DNA from: Gammaproteobacteria bacterium | GTDB lineage: Bacteria > Pseudomonadota > Gammaproteobacteria > GCA-002705445 > GCA-002716945 | Direction of reading: 5' to 3' | DNA length: 64,000 nucleotides | Assembly: GCA_018667355.1 (NCBI GenBank) | Contig: JABIVC010000010.1 | Coordinates: forward strand, 1 to 64,000 | Part shown: one piece after another, positions 1-9,527 of the stretch | How the letters are laid out: each line of letters starts with the position of its first letter | How positions within the stretch are numbered: position 1 is the stretch's first letter | The notes under the pieces: model-generated | The model's input: the letters and a program-made list of their open reading frames with translations, nothing else | What the model was told of the DNA's origin: nothing | Database searches by the model: none | Translations under genes and position numbers: made by a program

Positions 1-2
1 TA

Positions 3-79
3 GGGTGATTAGCTCAGCTGGTTAGAGCACCGCCCTTACAAGGCGGGGGTCGTAAGTTCGAATCTTTCATCACCCACCA
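3..79 (+). tRNA. tRNA-Val (anticodon TAC)
   Basis: The cloverleaf is complete. Acceptor arm GGGTGAT pairs with ATCACCC. The D-arm has AGCTCAGCTGGTTAGAGC, the anticodon stem CCGCC/GGCGG encloses loop CTTACAA with anticodon TAC at 37-39, and the T-arm has GTTCGAATC. The discriminator is A and CCA is encoded (77-79). It reads GUA and, with wobble modification, other Val codons. An intrinsic terminator follows within 10 bases, and tRNA-Asp lies about 80 bases downstream. A Val/Asp tRNA pair next to ppiD is a familiar gammaproteobacterial arrangement. Confidence 0.97.
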
Positions 80-88
80 TAACAATTT

Positions 89-117
89 AAAAGAAGCAGA
101 TTTATCTGCTTCTTTTT
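89..117 (+). terminator. Intrinsic terminator after tRNA-Val
   Basis: A perfect inverted repeat, AAGAAGCAGA / TCTGCTTCTT (91-100 and 105-114) with loop TTTA, is flanked by A residues on the left and followed by a T run. This is a textbook Rho-independent terminator for the tRNA-Val transcript. It implies that tRNA-Asp has its own promoter in 118-160, although no confident -35/-10 pair is visible there. Confidence 0.9.
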
Positions 118-160
118 ATTTATGTGCATAGAGTTTAATGATAATATAACTTAGGTTTTT

Positions 161-234
161 GGGGGTGTAGCTCAGCTGGTTAGAGCGCCTGCCTGTCACG
201 CAGGAGGCCGAGGGTTCGAGTCCCTTCACTCCCG
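161..234 (+). tRNA. tRNA-Asp (anticodon GTC)
   Basis: Acceptor GGGGGTG pairs with CACTCCC (one G-T wobble). Anticodon stem CCTGC/GCAGG encloses loop CTGTCAC with anticodon GTC at 195-197, and the T-arm has GGTTCGAGTCC. The discriminator is G, as expected for Asp. Unlike the tRNA-Val just upstream, the 3' CCA is not encoded (the next bases are AAA), so CCA must be added by nucleotidyltransferase. ppiD starts 28 bases downstream. Confidence 0.97.
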
Positions 235-262
235 AAACCGCTTTAATGAAATTAGTAGACAT

Positions 263-2110
263 ATGTTATCAAAAATAAGAGATAAATTAAGCACATGGGT
301 TATAGGAGTTTTACTTTTATTAATTGCAGTTCCTTTAATATTTATGGGCTTAGGCAATTATGAGTCATCTCAGGAAAACTATGCTTTTAAGATTAATGAG
401 CAAGTAATTTCAACTTCTCAGTTAGAGCAAGAAGTATTTCAATATCGTCAAGCATTGGAAAAGAACTACCAAGGTAATCTTCCTCCATTATATACCAATA
501 GCTTTATTAGAGACATTACAGTTGATTATATGTTTAGAACAATACTACTGGACCAAGCATCTAGAAATATTGGGTTGGTTTTTCATAATAATTCTATTCT
601 TGACACAATTTATTCTACCTCATCTTTTAGAGATGATGATGGGTTTGATAAAGAAAAATACCTATCACAATTATATCGTATTGGTATGAATCCAAATTCT
701 TATGAAAGATATGTTTATCAAAAAGGTATTACCAGTCAGTTGCAAGATTCTATAACTAATACATCCTTTTTAACTAAAACTGAAAAGAATGATTTAATTA
801 AATTTCGACATCATACTAGAAATGTTAGCTATATGATTATCGATTATAATGATATAAAAAAAAGCATAGAAATAAGCTCTCAAGAACTCATAGAAGAATA
901 TGAGAATAATCTTGATATTTATCGTTCACCTGCTTATGCCAAATATTTATATTTAGATATTGATAAGAATGACATAATCAGAAATATAAAAGTTACTGAT
1001 GCCCAAGCAAAAAGTATATATGAGCTAAATTTAGAAGAGGGAGTTTATATAAACCCTGTTGTTTATAAGCTAAACCATGTCTTACTAGATACTGATATAA
1101 TAGCAAAAGAAGCACTAAGAGCATTAAATGAAGGTTCATCCTTCGAAGAAGTGTCTTTAAAGTATTCGACTGACACAGAAACTGTTGAAAATAAAGGATA
1201 TCTTGGAGAATTTACTCTAATAGATTTACCAGATTATCTATCTTCATCAATCACTAGTCTTGAAGTGGCTGAAATCTCAAATATCATTCAATCTTCAAAA
1301 GGTTTTCATATTATTTCTATATTAGGCCAAACTGATAATTCTATAAGTAGTTTTGATGATTTAAAAGATACAATTAAAAAGGATTACAAGAAAGAATCTG
1401 GTACTCGTAAGTATTTTGAGATAGCTGATGAAATTACAGAAATGAATTTTACAAAAAAATATAATCTTAAAGAGTTAGCTGATAGATTCAATATTCAAGT
1501 TAAATTATCCAAGTATATTTCTAAAGACGAAGGACATGGAATATTTGATTATGAGTTTGTTAGAGAAAATATTTTTACAGATGATGTAATTATGGATTCA
1601 AAAACAAGCGAGGTCATATATCTTAACAATGATAGACTTATTATTGCTGAATTAGATAGCTATAAAAATTCAAAGCAATTAAGCTATGAAGATTCTAAGG
1701 AGATTATTGAAGTTCTTGTTTTAACTGCTAAGACAAATGATGCTATTGTTGAAAAATCTGAAAATATTAGAAATGATCTTAATGCGGGTATCTCGGATCA
1801 ATTTGATAGATTATCTAGTTTTTCAGGAAGTATTGATTCTGATGAAATAGATGGAAAGATTAAACAATTATTTTTTAATATAAATCCAGCACAAGGATTT
1901 GTTTCAATGAATTTAGGCAGTAAAGATTATATTATATTTTCAGTTAATGATATTGTTTATCCAGAGAATGTTGATGAAATAAGTGATTTCGAGGATTATT
2001 ATAATTTTGCAAATAACACTCGTAGTGAAACAGAGTTTAATTCTTTTTATAATCTCTTTAGATCAAATGCAGAAATAAATATTAATACTGAATATATGGG
2101 TAGAGACTAA
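263..2110 (+). CDS. ppiD: PpiD-type periplasmic folding chaperone / peptidyl-prolyl isomerase
   Basis: This is an inner-membrane-anchored periplasmic chaperone that assists proteins leaving the Sec translocon. The N-terminus (MLSKIRDKLSTWVIGVLLLL) is a short cytoplasmic segment followed by one membrane helix (about residues 12-31), the PpiD hallmark. A SurA_N-like chaperone region follows, then a parvulin rotamase domain around residues 270-355 (NHVLL...FEEVSLKYS...GYLGEF...GFHIISI), then a long C-terminal part. At 615 aa it has normal family length. It lies downstream of tRNA-Val/Asp and its stop overlaps that of convergent fabI by 4 bp (CTAA shared). Parvulin domains of PpiD proteins are often weakly active or inactive, so the isomerase activity is uncertain while the chaperone role is likely. 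Confidence 0.93.
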   Translation: MLSKIRDKLSTWVIGVLLLLIAVPLIFMGLGNYESSQENYAFKINEQVISTSQLEQEVFQYRQALEKNYQGNLPPLYTNSFIRDITVDYMFRTILLDQASRNIGLVFHNNSILDTIYSTSSFRDDDGFDKEKYLSQLYRIGMNPNSYERYVYQKGITSQLQDSITNTSFLTKTEKNDLIKFRHHTRNVSYMIIDYNDIKKSIEISSQELIEEYENNLDIYRSPAYAKYLYLDIDKNDIIRNIKVTDAQAKSIYELNLEEGVYINPVVYKLNHVLLDTDIIAKEALRALNEGSSFEEVSLKYSTDTETVENKGYLGEFTLIDLPDYLSSSITSLEVAEISNIIQSSKGFHIISILGQTDNSISSFDDLKDTIKKDYKKESGTRKYFEIADEITEMNFTKKYNLKELADRFNIQVKLSKYISKDEGHGIFDYEFVRENIFTDDVIMDSKTSEVIYLNNDRLIIAELDSYKNSKQLSYEDSKEIIEVLVLTAKTNDAIVEKSENIRNDLNAGISDQFDRLSSFSGSIDSDEIDGKIKQLFFNINPAQGFVSMNLGSKDYIIFSVNDIVYPENVDEISDFEDYYNFANNTRSETEFNSFYNLFRSNAEININTEYMGRD

Positions 2111-2877
2111 ACTCCACTTATATTAAATCCACAGTCAACATAGATAATCTGTCCTGTAATACCTGATGATGATTCACTTGCTAAAAAAAGCGCGGTATTA
2201 GCTACCTCTAAAGTTGTGACATTTCTCTTCAATGCTGATTTATCTTCTACATGTTTTAGAATCTCATTAAAACCTGAAATTCCAGCTGCCGCTAAAGTCT
2301 TTATGGGTCCAGCTGATATCCCATTAACACGAACATTTTTATTACCAAGAGAATGAGACATATATCTTACATTTGCTTCTAGACTTGCTTTAGCTAACCC
2401 CATTACATTGTAGTTTTTAATGACTCTTTCTGACCCTAGATAACTAAGTGTTATTAACGAGCCATTTGTATTAATAATGTCATTAAACTCTTTAGCTAAT
2501 GCGGCAAAACTATAAGAGCTAATATCATGTGCTATTTGGAAGCCCTCTCGGGTTATATTTTCGACATAATCCCCGCTCAATAACTCTCTTGGAGCAAAAG
2601 CAGCTGAATGGATAATTATGTCTATACTAGACCATTTATCTTTAATGAAATTCTTTAAATTGCCTATATCTTCATCTATTGCAAGATCACATGGGTGAAT
2701 TATTGAATTTCCTGATAATTCTGAGGATATTTCTTCCACTCTACTTTTTAATTTTTCATTTTGATATGTTAATGCAATTTCTGCACCATTATTGCTAAAT
2801 ACTTGGGCAATGCTGGCTGCTATTGATCTTTTACTTGCTACACCTATTATCAGTACTTTCTTATTTTTTAAATTCAT
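2107..2877 (-). CDS. fabI: Enoyl-[acyl-carrier-protein] reductase (NADH), FabI
   Basis: FabI performs the last reduction of each fatty-acid elongation cycle, turning trans-2-enoyl-ACP into acyl-ACP. It is a short-chain dehydrogenase of normal size (256 aa). The N-terminal nucleotide-binding segment is KKVLIIGVASKRSIA (FabI-type, not the TGxxxGIG of FabG). The catalytic pair Tyr146 (LSYLG) and Tyr156-x6-Lys163 (YNVMGLAK) is intact, and the substrate loop has GPIKTLAAAGI. It is divergent from yejA and converges on ppiD with a 4 bp overlap. Adjacent ppiD-fabI is also known in Pseudomonas. It would be a triclosan-sensitive-type reductase by family; this is inferred. Confidence 0.96.
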   Translation of the reverse strand: MNLKNKKVLIIGVASKRSIAASIAQVFSNNGAEIALTYQNEKLKSRVEEISSELSGNSIIHPCDLAIDEDIGNLKNFIKDKWSSIDIIIHSAAFAPRELLSGDYVENITREGFQIAHDISSYSFAALAKEFNDIINTNGSLITLSYLGSERVIKNYNVMGLAKASLEANVRYMSHSLGNKNVRVNGISAGPIKTLAAAGISGFNEILKHVEDKSALKRNVTTLEVANTALFLASESSSGITGQIIYVDCGFNISGV

Positions 2878-2914
2878 TTTCTTATAATTTTGCTTTAATA
2901 GTTATATAGAATAT

Positions 2915-2920
2915 TATAAT
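2915..2920 (+). promoter_or_regulatory. Candidate -10 element for the yej operon
   Basis: A perfect TATAAT lies 23 bases upstream of the yejA ATG in the 65-bp gap between divergent fabI and yejA. A weak TTGCTT at 2890-2895 could be the -35 element, with a 19 bp spacer. In such AT-rich DNA a hexamer match alone is weak evidence. Confidence 0.35.
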
Positions 2921-2942
2921 AAAGTATAAATCTTAATTTTTC

Positions 2943-4733
2943 ATGAATATTTACTATAAAATGCTAATTAAACTACCAGCCATTATCTGTACCTTACTAT
3001 TTAGTATTGTGACCTTGGCTGACAAGTCTATTGCTATTGGCTATGAACCTAAGTATAGCAATACTTTTACAAACTTTGATTATGTAAATCCTGATTCTAA
3101 ACAGGGTGGAGTAATTAAATTATCAGCATTTGGGACATTTGAATCTCTAAATCCATTCCTGCTAAAATCCTTGGCCCCTGCAGGTTTAACAAATTTAGTC
3201 TTTGAGACTTTAATGGAAAGGAGTCTCGACGAACCATCATCTAGCTATGGACATATTGCCTCAAGATATAGCCTGTCAGATGATAAATTATCTGTTACTT
3301 ATCATATTAAAGATAATGCTTATTTTTCAAATGGAGATAAAATTACAGCAAGTGATGTTAAATTCTCTTTTTATACATTAATTGGAAAAGATGCTCATCC
3401 TCAGTATAAAATCTATTGGTCTGATATTAAAGATGTTGTAGTTATCGATTCAAAATCAATAAAATTTATGTTCAACAAAAAAAATCCTGAGCTACATATG
3501 ATCATAGGGGATATACCTATTTTCTCCAAAAAGTGGTTCAATGGAAAATCATTCAGTGATTCAATCCTCGACGCACCCATTGCCAGTGGCCCATACATTA
3601 TAAGTAAATATGAAACTGGAAGATTCATTGAATATAAAAAAAATCCAAACTATTGGGCCATTAAGGAACCAACTCGGAAAGGAATGTTTAATTTTGAAAA
3701 AATAATTTTTAAATATTATAAAGATATGACTGTTGCCCTTGAGGCTTTCAAGGCAGGCGAGTATGACTTTATTTACGAGAACCACTCTAAGAGGTGGGCA
3801 AGAGATTATAATGGTCCCAATTTTAGTAATAATACAATTATAAAAACTGAACTGAAGCATATGAATAATGCTGGTATACAGGGATTTATATTTAATACTA
3901 GAAAGAAAATATTTCAAGATAAAAGAGTTAGGAAGGCTATCACCTTAGCTTTTGATTTTAATTGGTCTAATAATAATCTTTTTTATAATCAGTATACTAG
4001 ATGTGAAAGCTATTTTAGTAATAGCGAACTCTCAGGTAGCTTAAAGCCAACTCAAGATGAATTAGATTTAGCTGAAACACTTTCTATACCATTATCTAAA
4101 GTAATAGAAAAAGACAATGAATTCATTTTTGATTCATCAAAGAATAATAGAAAAAATCTCTATAAAGCAAAAAAGATATTTGATGATTTAGGCTGGACGG
4201 TAAAGAATGAAATACTATATGATAATAATAATTCAATAGTTGAATTTGATTTTTTACTTGCTCAAAAAGGTTTCGAGCGTATTCTAGCACCATTTGCTAA
4301 AAACTTAAAAAAACTAGGAATCAGATTAAACTATAGAACTATAGACCTCTCGTTATATCAGAGACGAGTAGATTCCTTTGATTTTGATATGATGGTTATG
4401 AGCTACCCTCAATCTCAATCACCTGGCAATGAACTTATGTCAATGTTTCATTCTAATAGTGCTCAGAGTAAAGGCACATATAATGTAGGTGGGATTAGTG
4501 ACCCACATATTGATATACTTTTAGAAACTATTATCTATAGTTCTGATAGAAAGGATATGATAATTGCGGCAAATTTGTTAGACAGGCTTCTTTGGAATGA
4601 ATTTTATATGTTGCCTAATTGGTATATAAATACACATAGAATCGCTTTTTTTGATAAATTTGAACAGCCTGCTAATTTACCTAAATATTATGAAGCAACA
4701 AATTATATTTTAAAAACCTGGTCTGTTAAATAA
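2943..4733 (+). CDS. yejA: Periplasmic oligopeptide-binding protein of a YejABEF importer
   Basis: This is an extracellular solute-binding protein of family 5 (OppA/DppA/YejA fold) that captures peptides in the periplasm and delivers them to YejBE. A signal peptide is present (hydrophobic LIKLPAIICTLLFSIVTLAD, cleavage near residue 26). The family-5 core is visible: GFE-type N-terminal substrate lobe with LNPFLLK, the segment YHIKDNAYFSNGDKITASDV, and ASGPYIISKYETGRFIEYKKNPNYW. YejA is suggested over OppA by the GYEPKYSNTFTNFDYVNPDSK start and the following yejB, yejE and yejF. ATG at 2961 (residue 7) is an alternative start. It is the first gene of a four-gene operon and overlaps yejB by one base. 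Confidence 0.92.
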   Translation: MNIYYKMLIKLPAIICTLLFSIVTLADKSIAIGYEPKYSNTFTNFDYVNPDSKQGGVIKLSAFGTFESLNPFLLKSLAPAGLTNLVFETLMERSLDEPSSSYGHIASRYSLSDDKLSVTYHIKDNAYFSNGDKITASDVKFSFYTLIGKDAHPQYKIYWSDIKDVVVIDSKSIKFMFNKKNPELHMIIGDIPIFSKKWFNGKSFSDSILDAPIASGPYIISKYETGRFIEYKKNPNYWAIKEPTRKGMFNFEKIIFKYYKDMTVALEAFKAGEYDFIYENHSKRWARDYNGPNFSNNTIIKTELKHMNNAGIQGFIFNTRKKIFQDKRVRKAITLAFDFNWSNNNLFYNQYTRCESYFSNSELSGSLKPTQDELDLAETLSIPLSKVIEKDNEFIFDSSKNNRKNLYKAKKIFDDLGWTVKNEILYDNNNSIVEFDFLLAQKGFERILAPFAKNLKKLGIRLNYRTIDLSLYQRRVDSFDFDMMVMSYPQSQSPGNELMSMFHSNSAQSKGTYNVGGISDPHIDILLETIIYSSDRKDMIIAANLLDRLLWNEFYMLPNWYINTHRIAFFDKFEQPANLPKYYEATNYILKTWSVK

Positions 4734-5797
4734 TGTATTATTATATAATAAAAAGATTACTATTGATGATACCAACTTTGTTAGGTATATTATTTTTAAC
4801 ATTTGTTGTAACTCAATTTGTCCCAGGTGGGCCGGTTGAACAACTTACAAATCAGTTAACAAGCCTTAATGTAACTGGAGAAGCTTCTTCAGGTTCAGCA
4901 AACTTATACCGGGGCTCTAGCGGACTAAGTGAAGAACAACTTTTAAGTCTTAAGGAATACTATGGTTTTGATAAACCATTTATTGAGAGGTTTACTGATT
5001 TAGTAAAAAATTATCTCGTGTTTGATTTGGGTGATAGTTATTTTCATCATCAGTCTGTTTCGGAGCTTATAGTTTCAAAACTACCTGTATCAATTAGTTT
5101 GGGATTATGGACTTTCTTAATAATTTATTCTATTTGTATTCCTTTGGGTATAAAAAAAGCTGTTACACATGGGTCTAATTTTGACTTAACAAGTAGTACA
5201 ATAATACTTATTGGATATTCTATCCCAGGTTTTGTTTTAGGCATCAGTTTAATTGTTTTGTTTGGAGGTGGAAGTTTTTATGATGTTTTTCCAACAAGAG
5301 GTTTAATATCGGATAATTGGGATGAATTATCGATTGGTGCTAAAATTTTAGATTATCTATGGCATATGACTCTGCCAATAATATCCTCCGTTATCGGAAG
5401 TTTCGCTGTAATGACTATGTTGACAAAAAATAGCTTCATAGAGGAAATAAAAAAACAGTACGTCTTGACAGCAAAAGCTAAAGGGCTTACTGATAATGAG
5501 ATATTATATAAGCATGTTTTCAAAAACGCTTTGATACCAATACTAACTGGTTTTCCAGCACAGTTTATTTCAGCTTTCTTTACAGGTAGTATCTTGATAG
5601 AAACAATATTCTCTTTGGATGGCATTGGCTTATTATCATATGAATCAATACTTCATCGTGACTATCCTGTAGTACTAGGTACTTTATTCTTATTCACTCT
5701 TCTTGGTTTACTAGCGAAGTTATTAACTGATATAAGTTATTTATTTGTTGATCCAAGGATTAAGTTTGACTCTATTGATAATGGGAGAAATAATTGA
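4733..5797 (+). CDS. yejB: Peptide ABC transporter permease YejB
   Basis: This is an inner-membrane permease of the DppB/OppB type. The N-terminal TM1 (MYYYIIKRLLLMIPTLLGILFLTFVVTQFVPGG pattern) is followed by a periplasmic loop and about five further helices. The EAA coupling loop that contacts the ATPase is seen as TAKAKGLTDNEILYKHVFKNALIP. The loop between TM1 and TM2 is long (about 60 residues, with GGPVEQ...SEEQLLSLKEYYGFDKP), as in YejB. Its ATG overlaps the yejA TAA by one base (TAATG), and its TGA overlaps the TTG start of yejE by 4 bp, so translation is probably coupled through the operon. Confidence 0.93.
   Translation: MYYYIIKRLLLMIPTLLGILFLTFVVTQFVPGGPVEQLTNQLTSLNVTGEASSGSANLYRGSSGLSEEQLLSLKEYYGFDKPFIERFTDLVKNYLVFDLGDSYFHHQSVSELIVSKLPVSISLGLWTFLIIYSICIPLGIKKAVTHGSNFDLTSSTIILIGYSIPGFVLGISLIVLFGGGSFYDVFPTRGLISDNWDELSIGAKILDYLWHMTLPIISSVIGSFAVMTMLTKNSFIEEIKKQYVLTAKAKGLTDNEILYKHVFKNALIPILTGFPAQFISAFFTGSILIETIFSLDGIGLLSYESILHRDYPVVLGTLFLFTLLGLLAKLLTDISYLFVDPRIKFDSIDNGRNN
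5783..5787 (+). promoter_or_regulatory. Shine-Dalgarno supporting the TTG start of yejE
   Basis: GGGAG sits 6 bases before TTG at 5794, inside the end of yejB. It supports TTG as the true initiation codon of yejE, where no in-frame ATG is close by. Confidence 0.7.
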
Positions 5798-6813
5798 ATA
5801 AACTAAATAAATATAGCTCTTATTGGATTAAGTTTTTAGAGAATAAAAGAAACAAATATAGCTTATTTATTTTTAGCTTCATTTTTATTCTCAGTTTATT
5901 CGCAGAAGTAATTAGTAATGATAAACCATTAGTGATGAATATTGATGATAAATTATACTTTCCAATATTAATGACATATAGTGACAAACACTTTGGTGGC
6001 TATTTCGATACCGAAGCTGATTATAAAGATGATTTTATGACTCGAAAGTTAGAAATGAAAAATAACTGGGCAGTATTCCCTTTTAACCCACACTCCTATA
6101 ATAGTATTAACCTTAATAACTCAAAACCTAATCCTGCTCCACCGTCTAAATATAATTATTTAGGCACTGATGATCGAGGGAGAGATGTTTTAGCTAGGCT
6201 AATATATGGTTTCAGATTATCTGTTTTATTTGCTTTTGCGTTAACTGCAATTGGAATATTGATTGGTCTTTTTTTTGGAGCCCTCCAAGGATATTATGCT
6301 GGTAAGATAGATTTGTATTTACAAAGGTTTATAGAAATCTGGGGCTCTATGCCTGAATTATATCTTTTAATAATATTTTCATCGTTATTTGAACCAAATA
6401 TTTTTTTACTCATAGTTCTTTTATCGCTTTTTGGCTGGATGAGTTTATCAGATTACGTAAGAGCTGAATTTCTGAAAGGAAGAAACATGGAATATGTAAT
6501 TGCCGCAAGAACTCTAGGGCTTTCTAATACAGAAATAATTATAAAACATATTTTACCTAATAGCATGGTTTCTGTGATTACTTTTTTACCATTTAGGATT
6601 AGTGGCGCAATATTGATATTAACAAGTTTAGATTTTTTAGGTTTGGGTGTACCACCAGACACACCAAGTCTAGGCGAATTATTGGCTCAAGGTAAAGACA
6701 ATATAGAGGCATGGTGGTTATCAATATCAACATTTTTAGTACTTACTGGAACATTACTATTATTAATATTTATAGGGGAGGGTATCAGAGAATCTCTTGA
6801 TGCAAGGTCCTAA
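5794..6813 (+). CDS. yejE: Peptide ABC transporter permease YejE (TTG start)
   Basis: This is the second inner-membrane permease of the importer, DppC/OppC type. It has an N-terminal helix (FIFSFIFILSLFAEVISND), then a roughly 100-residue periplasmic insert with PFNPHSYNSINL, typical of YejE, then LGTDDRGRDVLARLIYGFRLSVLF, the conserved OppC entry. The EAA loop is AARTLGLSNTEIIIKHILPNS. The start is TTG overlapping the yejB TGA (TTGA), with GGGAG upstream. The stop overlaps the yejF ATG (TAATG). At 339 aa it is family length. Confidence 0.93.
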   Translation: MNKLNKYSSYWIKFLENKRNKYSLFIFSFIFILSLFAEVISNDKPLVMNIDDKLYFPILMTYSDKHFGGYFDTEADYKDDFMTRKLEMKNNWAVFPFNPHSYNSINLNNSKPNPAPPSKYNYLGTDDRGRDVLARLIYGFRLSVLFAFALTAIGILIGLFFGALQGYYAGKIDLYLQRFIEIWGSMPELYLLIIFSSLFEPNIFLLIVLLSLFGWMSLSDYVRAEFLKGRNMEYVIAARTLGLSNTEIIIKHILPNSMVSVITFLPFRISGAILILTSLDFLGLGVPPDTPSLGELLAQGKDNIEAWWLSISTFLVLTGTLLLLIFIGEGIRESLDARS

Positions 6814-8396
6814 TGAAGATATTAGAAATTAAAAACCTCTCTCTCAAAAGTAAAAAAAATAATATATTATTATTGCAGAACATCAATCTTATACTAAATA
6901 AAGGTGAAATTTTAGGGATTGTTGGAGAGTCAGGTTCTGGTAAAACTTTGATGGGGCTTTGTATAACAAAACTTATAGATCCAAACATTTTTGAAATCAT
7001 ATCAGGAGAGATTATCTATGATGGTAAAAATCTTCTTGAATGTCCTGAGGACTATCTGAGAAATATAAGAACTAGTATGGTATCGATGATTTTCCAAGAA
7101 CCAATGTTATCCTTGAATCCGGTACAAACAATACAAACTCAATTACATGAAGTAATTAAACTTCATATAACAAGGAATGAAAAAGAGATTGACACCTTAT
7201 CAGAAGAAATTATTACTAAAACTGGTCTTGCAGATATTAAGAAAATATTATCAAGTTATCCTCATATGCTATCTGGTGGTCAGCGGCAACGTATTATGAT
7301 TGCAATTGCACTTGTTTGTAAGCCAGAGGTTCTTATCGCTGATGAACCAACAACTGCATTGGATGTAACTCTGCAATTACAGATATTAGATTTACTCAAA
7401 GACTTTAAAAATAAGAATAATATGTCAATGATATTAGTTTCACATGATTTAGATTTAATCAAAAATTACTCTGACCATATTATTATTCTTAATAATGGTC
7501 AAGTTGTAGAAGAAGGTATTACTAGAGATATTTTTGAAAGACCTACTAATGAGTATACTAAGAAACTAATTTCAAGTAGACCAGATAATATGATTAGTTC
7601 TGAGGCAGGTAATGTGAAAATATTAGAAACAAAAGACTTATCTTGTAGATTTGCACTTAATAATGCTTTCTTTTCAAAAAATAAAAAATACTTTACTGCT
7701 CTTTCTAATATAAATATCCACATTAACTCAGCTGAAACTATAGGGATAGTTGGAGAATCTGGTTCTGGCAAAACAACGCTAGCAATGGCTATAATGCAAC
7801 TTCTTGATTATAAGGGAAATATATTATTTGATAATCAGGACTTTTCCAAACTTTCTGAGAAAGATATTAGGAAACATAGAGATGATTTTCAAATTGTTTT
7901 TCAGGATCCTTTTTCATCGCTTTCGCCTAGATTAAACATATTAGAAATACTATCAGAAGGACTTTTAGCTTTTAATAAGAATATTACAAATGAAAAATTA
8001 GTTAATATATGCTCTTCCTTATTAACAGAAGTTGGTTTAAATCATGATATGCTTTCAAGATACCCACACCAATTTTCAGGAGGACAAAGACAACGTATTG
8101 CTATTGCTAGAGCACTTTCTATGAAACCAAAACTTATTATATTTGATGAGCCAACTAGCGCGTTAGATGCTATTGTACAAAAAAATATTTTAGAATTGAT
8201 TGTTTCATTACAAGAAAAATATTCATTAAGTTATTGTTTCATCAGCCATGATTTAAAAGTAATTAAGTCTATTTCACATAGAATATATGTTATTAAGGAC
8301 TCTAAAATTATAGAAACAAATTCTACAAAGAATATATTATGCAACCCAAAAAGTGACTATACACGTAGTCTCATAAAGTCTTCATTTTTAAGCTGA
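6813..8396 (+). CDS. yejF: Peptide ABC transporter ATP-binding protein YejF (two fused ATPase domains)
   Basis: This cytoplasmic ATPase powers YejBE. Two complete ABC domains are in one chain. Domain 1 has Walker A GESGSGKT, signature LSGGQRQRI and Walker B VLIADEPTTALD. Domain 2 (from about residue 270) has GESGSGKTT, FSGGQRQRIAIARAL and LIIFDEPTSALD, with H-loops SHDLDLI and SHDLKVI. The DppD-DppF type fusion with 527 aa is characteristic of YejF. It ends the yejABEF operon and overlaps the convergent dapE by 9 bp. Confidence 0.95.
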   Translation: MKILEIKNLSLKSKKNNILLLQNINLILNKGEILGIVGESGSGKTLMGLCITKLIDPNIFEIISGEIIYDGKNLLECPEDYLRNIRTSMVSMIFQEPMLSLNPVQTIQTQLHEVIKLHITRNEKEIDTLSEEIITKTGLADIKKILSSYPHMLSGGQRQRIMIAIALVCKPEVLIADEPTTALDVTLQLQILDLLKDFKNKNNMSMILVSHDLDLIKNYSDHIIILNNGQVVEEGITRDIFERPTNEYTKKLISSRPDNMISSEAGNVKILETKDLSCRFALNNAFFSKNKKYFTALSNINIHINSAETIGIVGESGSGKTTLAMAIMQLLDYKGNILFDNQDFSKLSEKDIRKHRDDFQIVFQDPFSSLSPRLNILEILSEGLLAFNKNITNEKLVNICSSLLTEVGLNHDMLSRYPHQFSGGQRQRIAIARALSMKPKLIIFDEPTSALDAIVQKNILELIVSLQEKYSLSYCFISHDLKVIKSISHRIYVIKDSKIIETNSTKNILCNPKSDYTRSLIKSSFLS

Positions 8397-9527
8397 TTCA
8401 AAAATATTTTTCAAAATTTGAGAATAAACTTTGGTTGTATTTAGCAAATCTTTTTCGGTTGTATGCTCATTAATTTTGTGAATTGATTCATTAATGAGAC
8501 CAAATTCGACTACTTGATCACATATTTTTGCAATAAATCTTCCGTCTGATGTGCCTCCATCAGTCGTGATTTCTGGATTTATATCCAAGACCGCTTTAGT
8601 AGCTTTAATGCATGAATTTAATAAATCCTTTTTCACTGTTAGATATGGATCACCCGAATGGTGCCATTCAATATTGTATTTTAGCTTACTAGAGTCCATT
8701 ATTTGATGAATATCACTCATTAGTTTATCGCATGTTGTTTCTGTCGAATATCTAAAATTAAAATCCATAGTTAGTTGCCCTGGTATAATATTTGATGCAC
8801 CCACACCACTATTTAAATTCGATATCTGAAACGATGTCGGCGGGAAGTATTTATTACCTTTATCATACTTTTTGGTAACCATATCATTTAGCGTTGGTGA
8901 AAAAGCATGAATAGGATTCATTGCGTTATGCGGGTATGCTACATGACCTTGTATACCTTGGATTGTAATTTTTCCAGATAATGAACCTCTTCTTCCATTT
9001 TTGATGGTGTCGCCCAATACTTTTTTAGAGGATGGCTCGCCTATCAAACACATATCAATATTATGTTTCGTTAAATCACCATCATTTACTAATCTTTTAA
9101 TACCATTTTGAGCAGGACCTTCTTCATCACTGGTTAGTATCACCATGAGACTTCCTTTAAAATCTTTATTTGAATTAATAAAATCTTTAATAGATATTAG
9201 AATACATGCGACACTCCCTTTCATATCTGATGTGCCACGACCATATAATTTTGAATCTATTTCTGTAAGCTCAAAAGGGTTTGATATCCACTTATCTAAG
9301 TTTCCAGTTGGAACAACATCTGTATGCCCAACATATGCAAAAACAGGACTATCTTTTCCATATCTTGCTATTAGATTTATTACATCTCCGTTTTTTTTGA
9401 ATTCAATTTCAAAACCTAAAGATTCTAAATATTCTGCGATGAATTTTTGGCAACCGTCATCTTCAGGTGTTAGCGATTTACAACTAATCAATTTACTTAA
9501 TAATTTTACTATGCTTTTAGTGTTCAT
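8388..9527 (-). CDS. dapE: Succinyl-diaminopimelate desuccinylase
   Basis: DapE hydrolyses N-succinyl-L,L-diaminopimelate to L,L-diaminopimelate and succinate in lysine and peptidoglycan precursor synthesis. It is an M20 dinuclear zinc peptidase fold. Visible metal and catalytic motifs are GHTDVVP (His68, Asp70), GRGTSDMKG (Asp101) and SDEEGPAQN (Glu135/Glu136). The C-terminal GGTSDGRF motif is the DapE hallmark that separates it from ArgE and peptidase T. At 379 aa it matches the family. It is the second gene of a map-dapE operon with a 4-bp start/stop overlap. Confidence 0.95.
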   Translation of the reverse strand: MNTKSIVKLLSKLISCKSLTPEDDGCQKFIAEYLESLGFEIEFKKNGDVINLIARYGKDSPVFAYVGHTDVVPTGNLDKWISNPFELTEIDSKLYGRGTSDMKGSVACILISIKDFINSNKDFKGSLMVILTSDEEGPAQNGIKRLVNDGDLTKHNIDMCLIGEPSSKKVLGDTIKNGRRGSLSGKITIQGIQGHVAYPHNAMNPIHAFSPTLNDMVTKKYDKGNKYFPPTSFQISNLNSGVGASNIIPGQLTMDFNFRYSTETTCDKLMSDIHQIMDSSKLKYNIEWHHSGDPYLTVKKDLLNSCIKATKAVLDINPEITTDGGTSDGRFIAKICDQVVEFGLINESIHKINEHTTEKDLLNTTKVYSQILKNIFESA

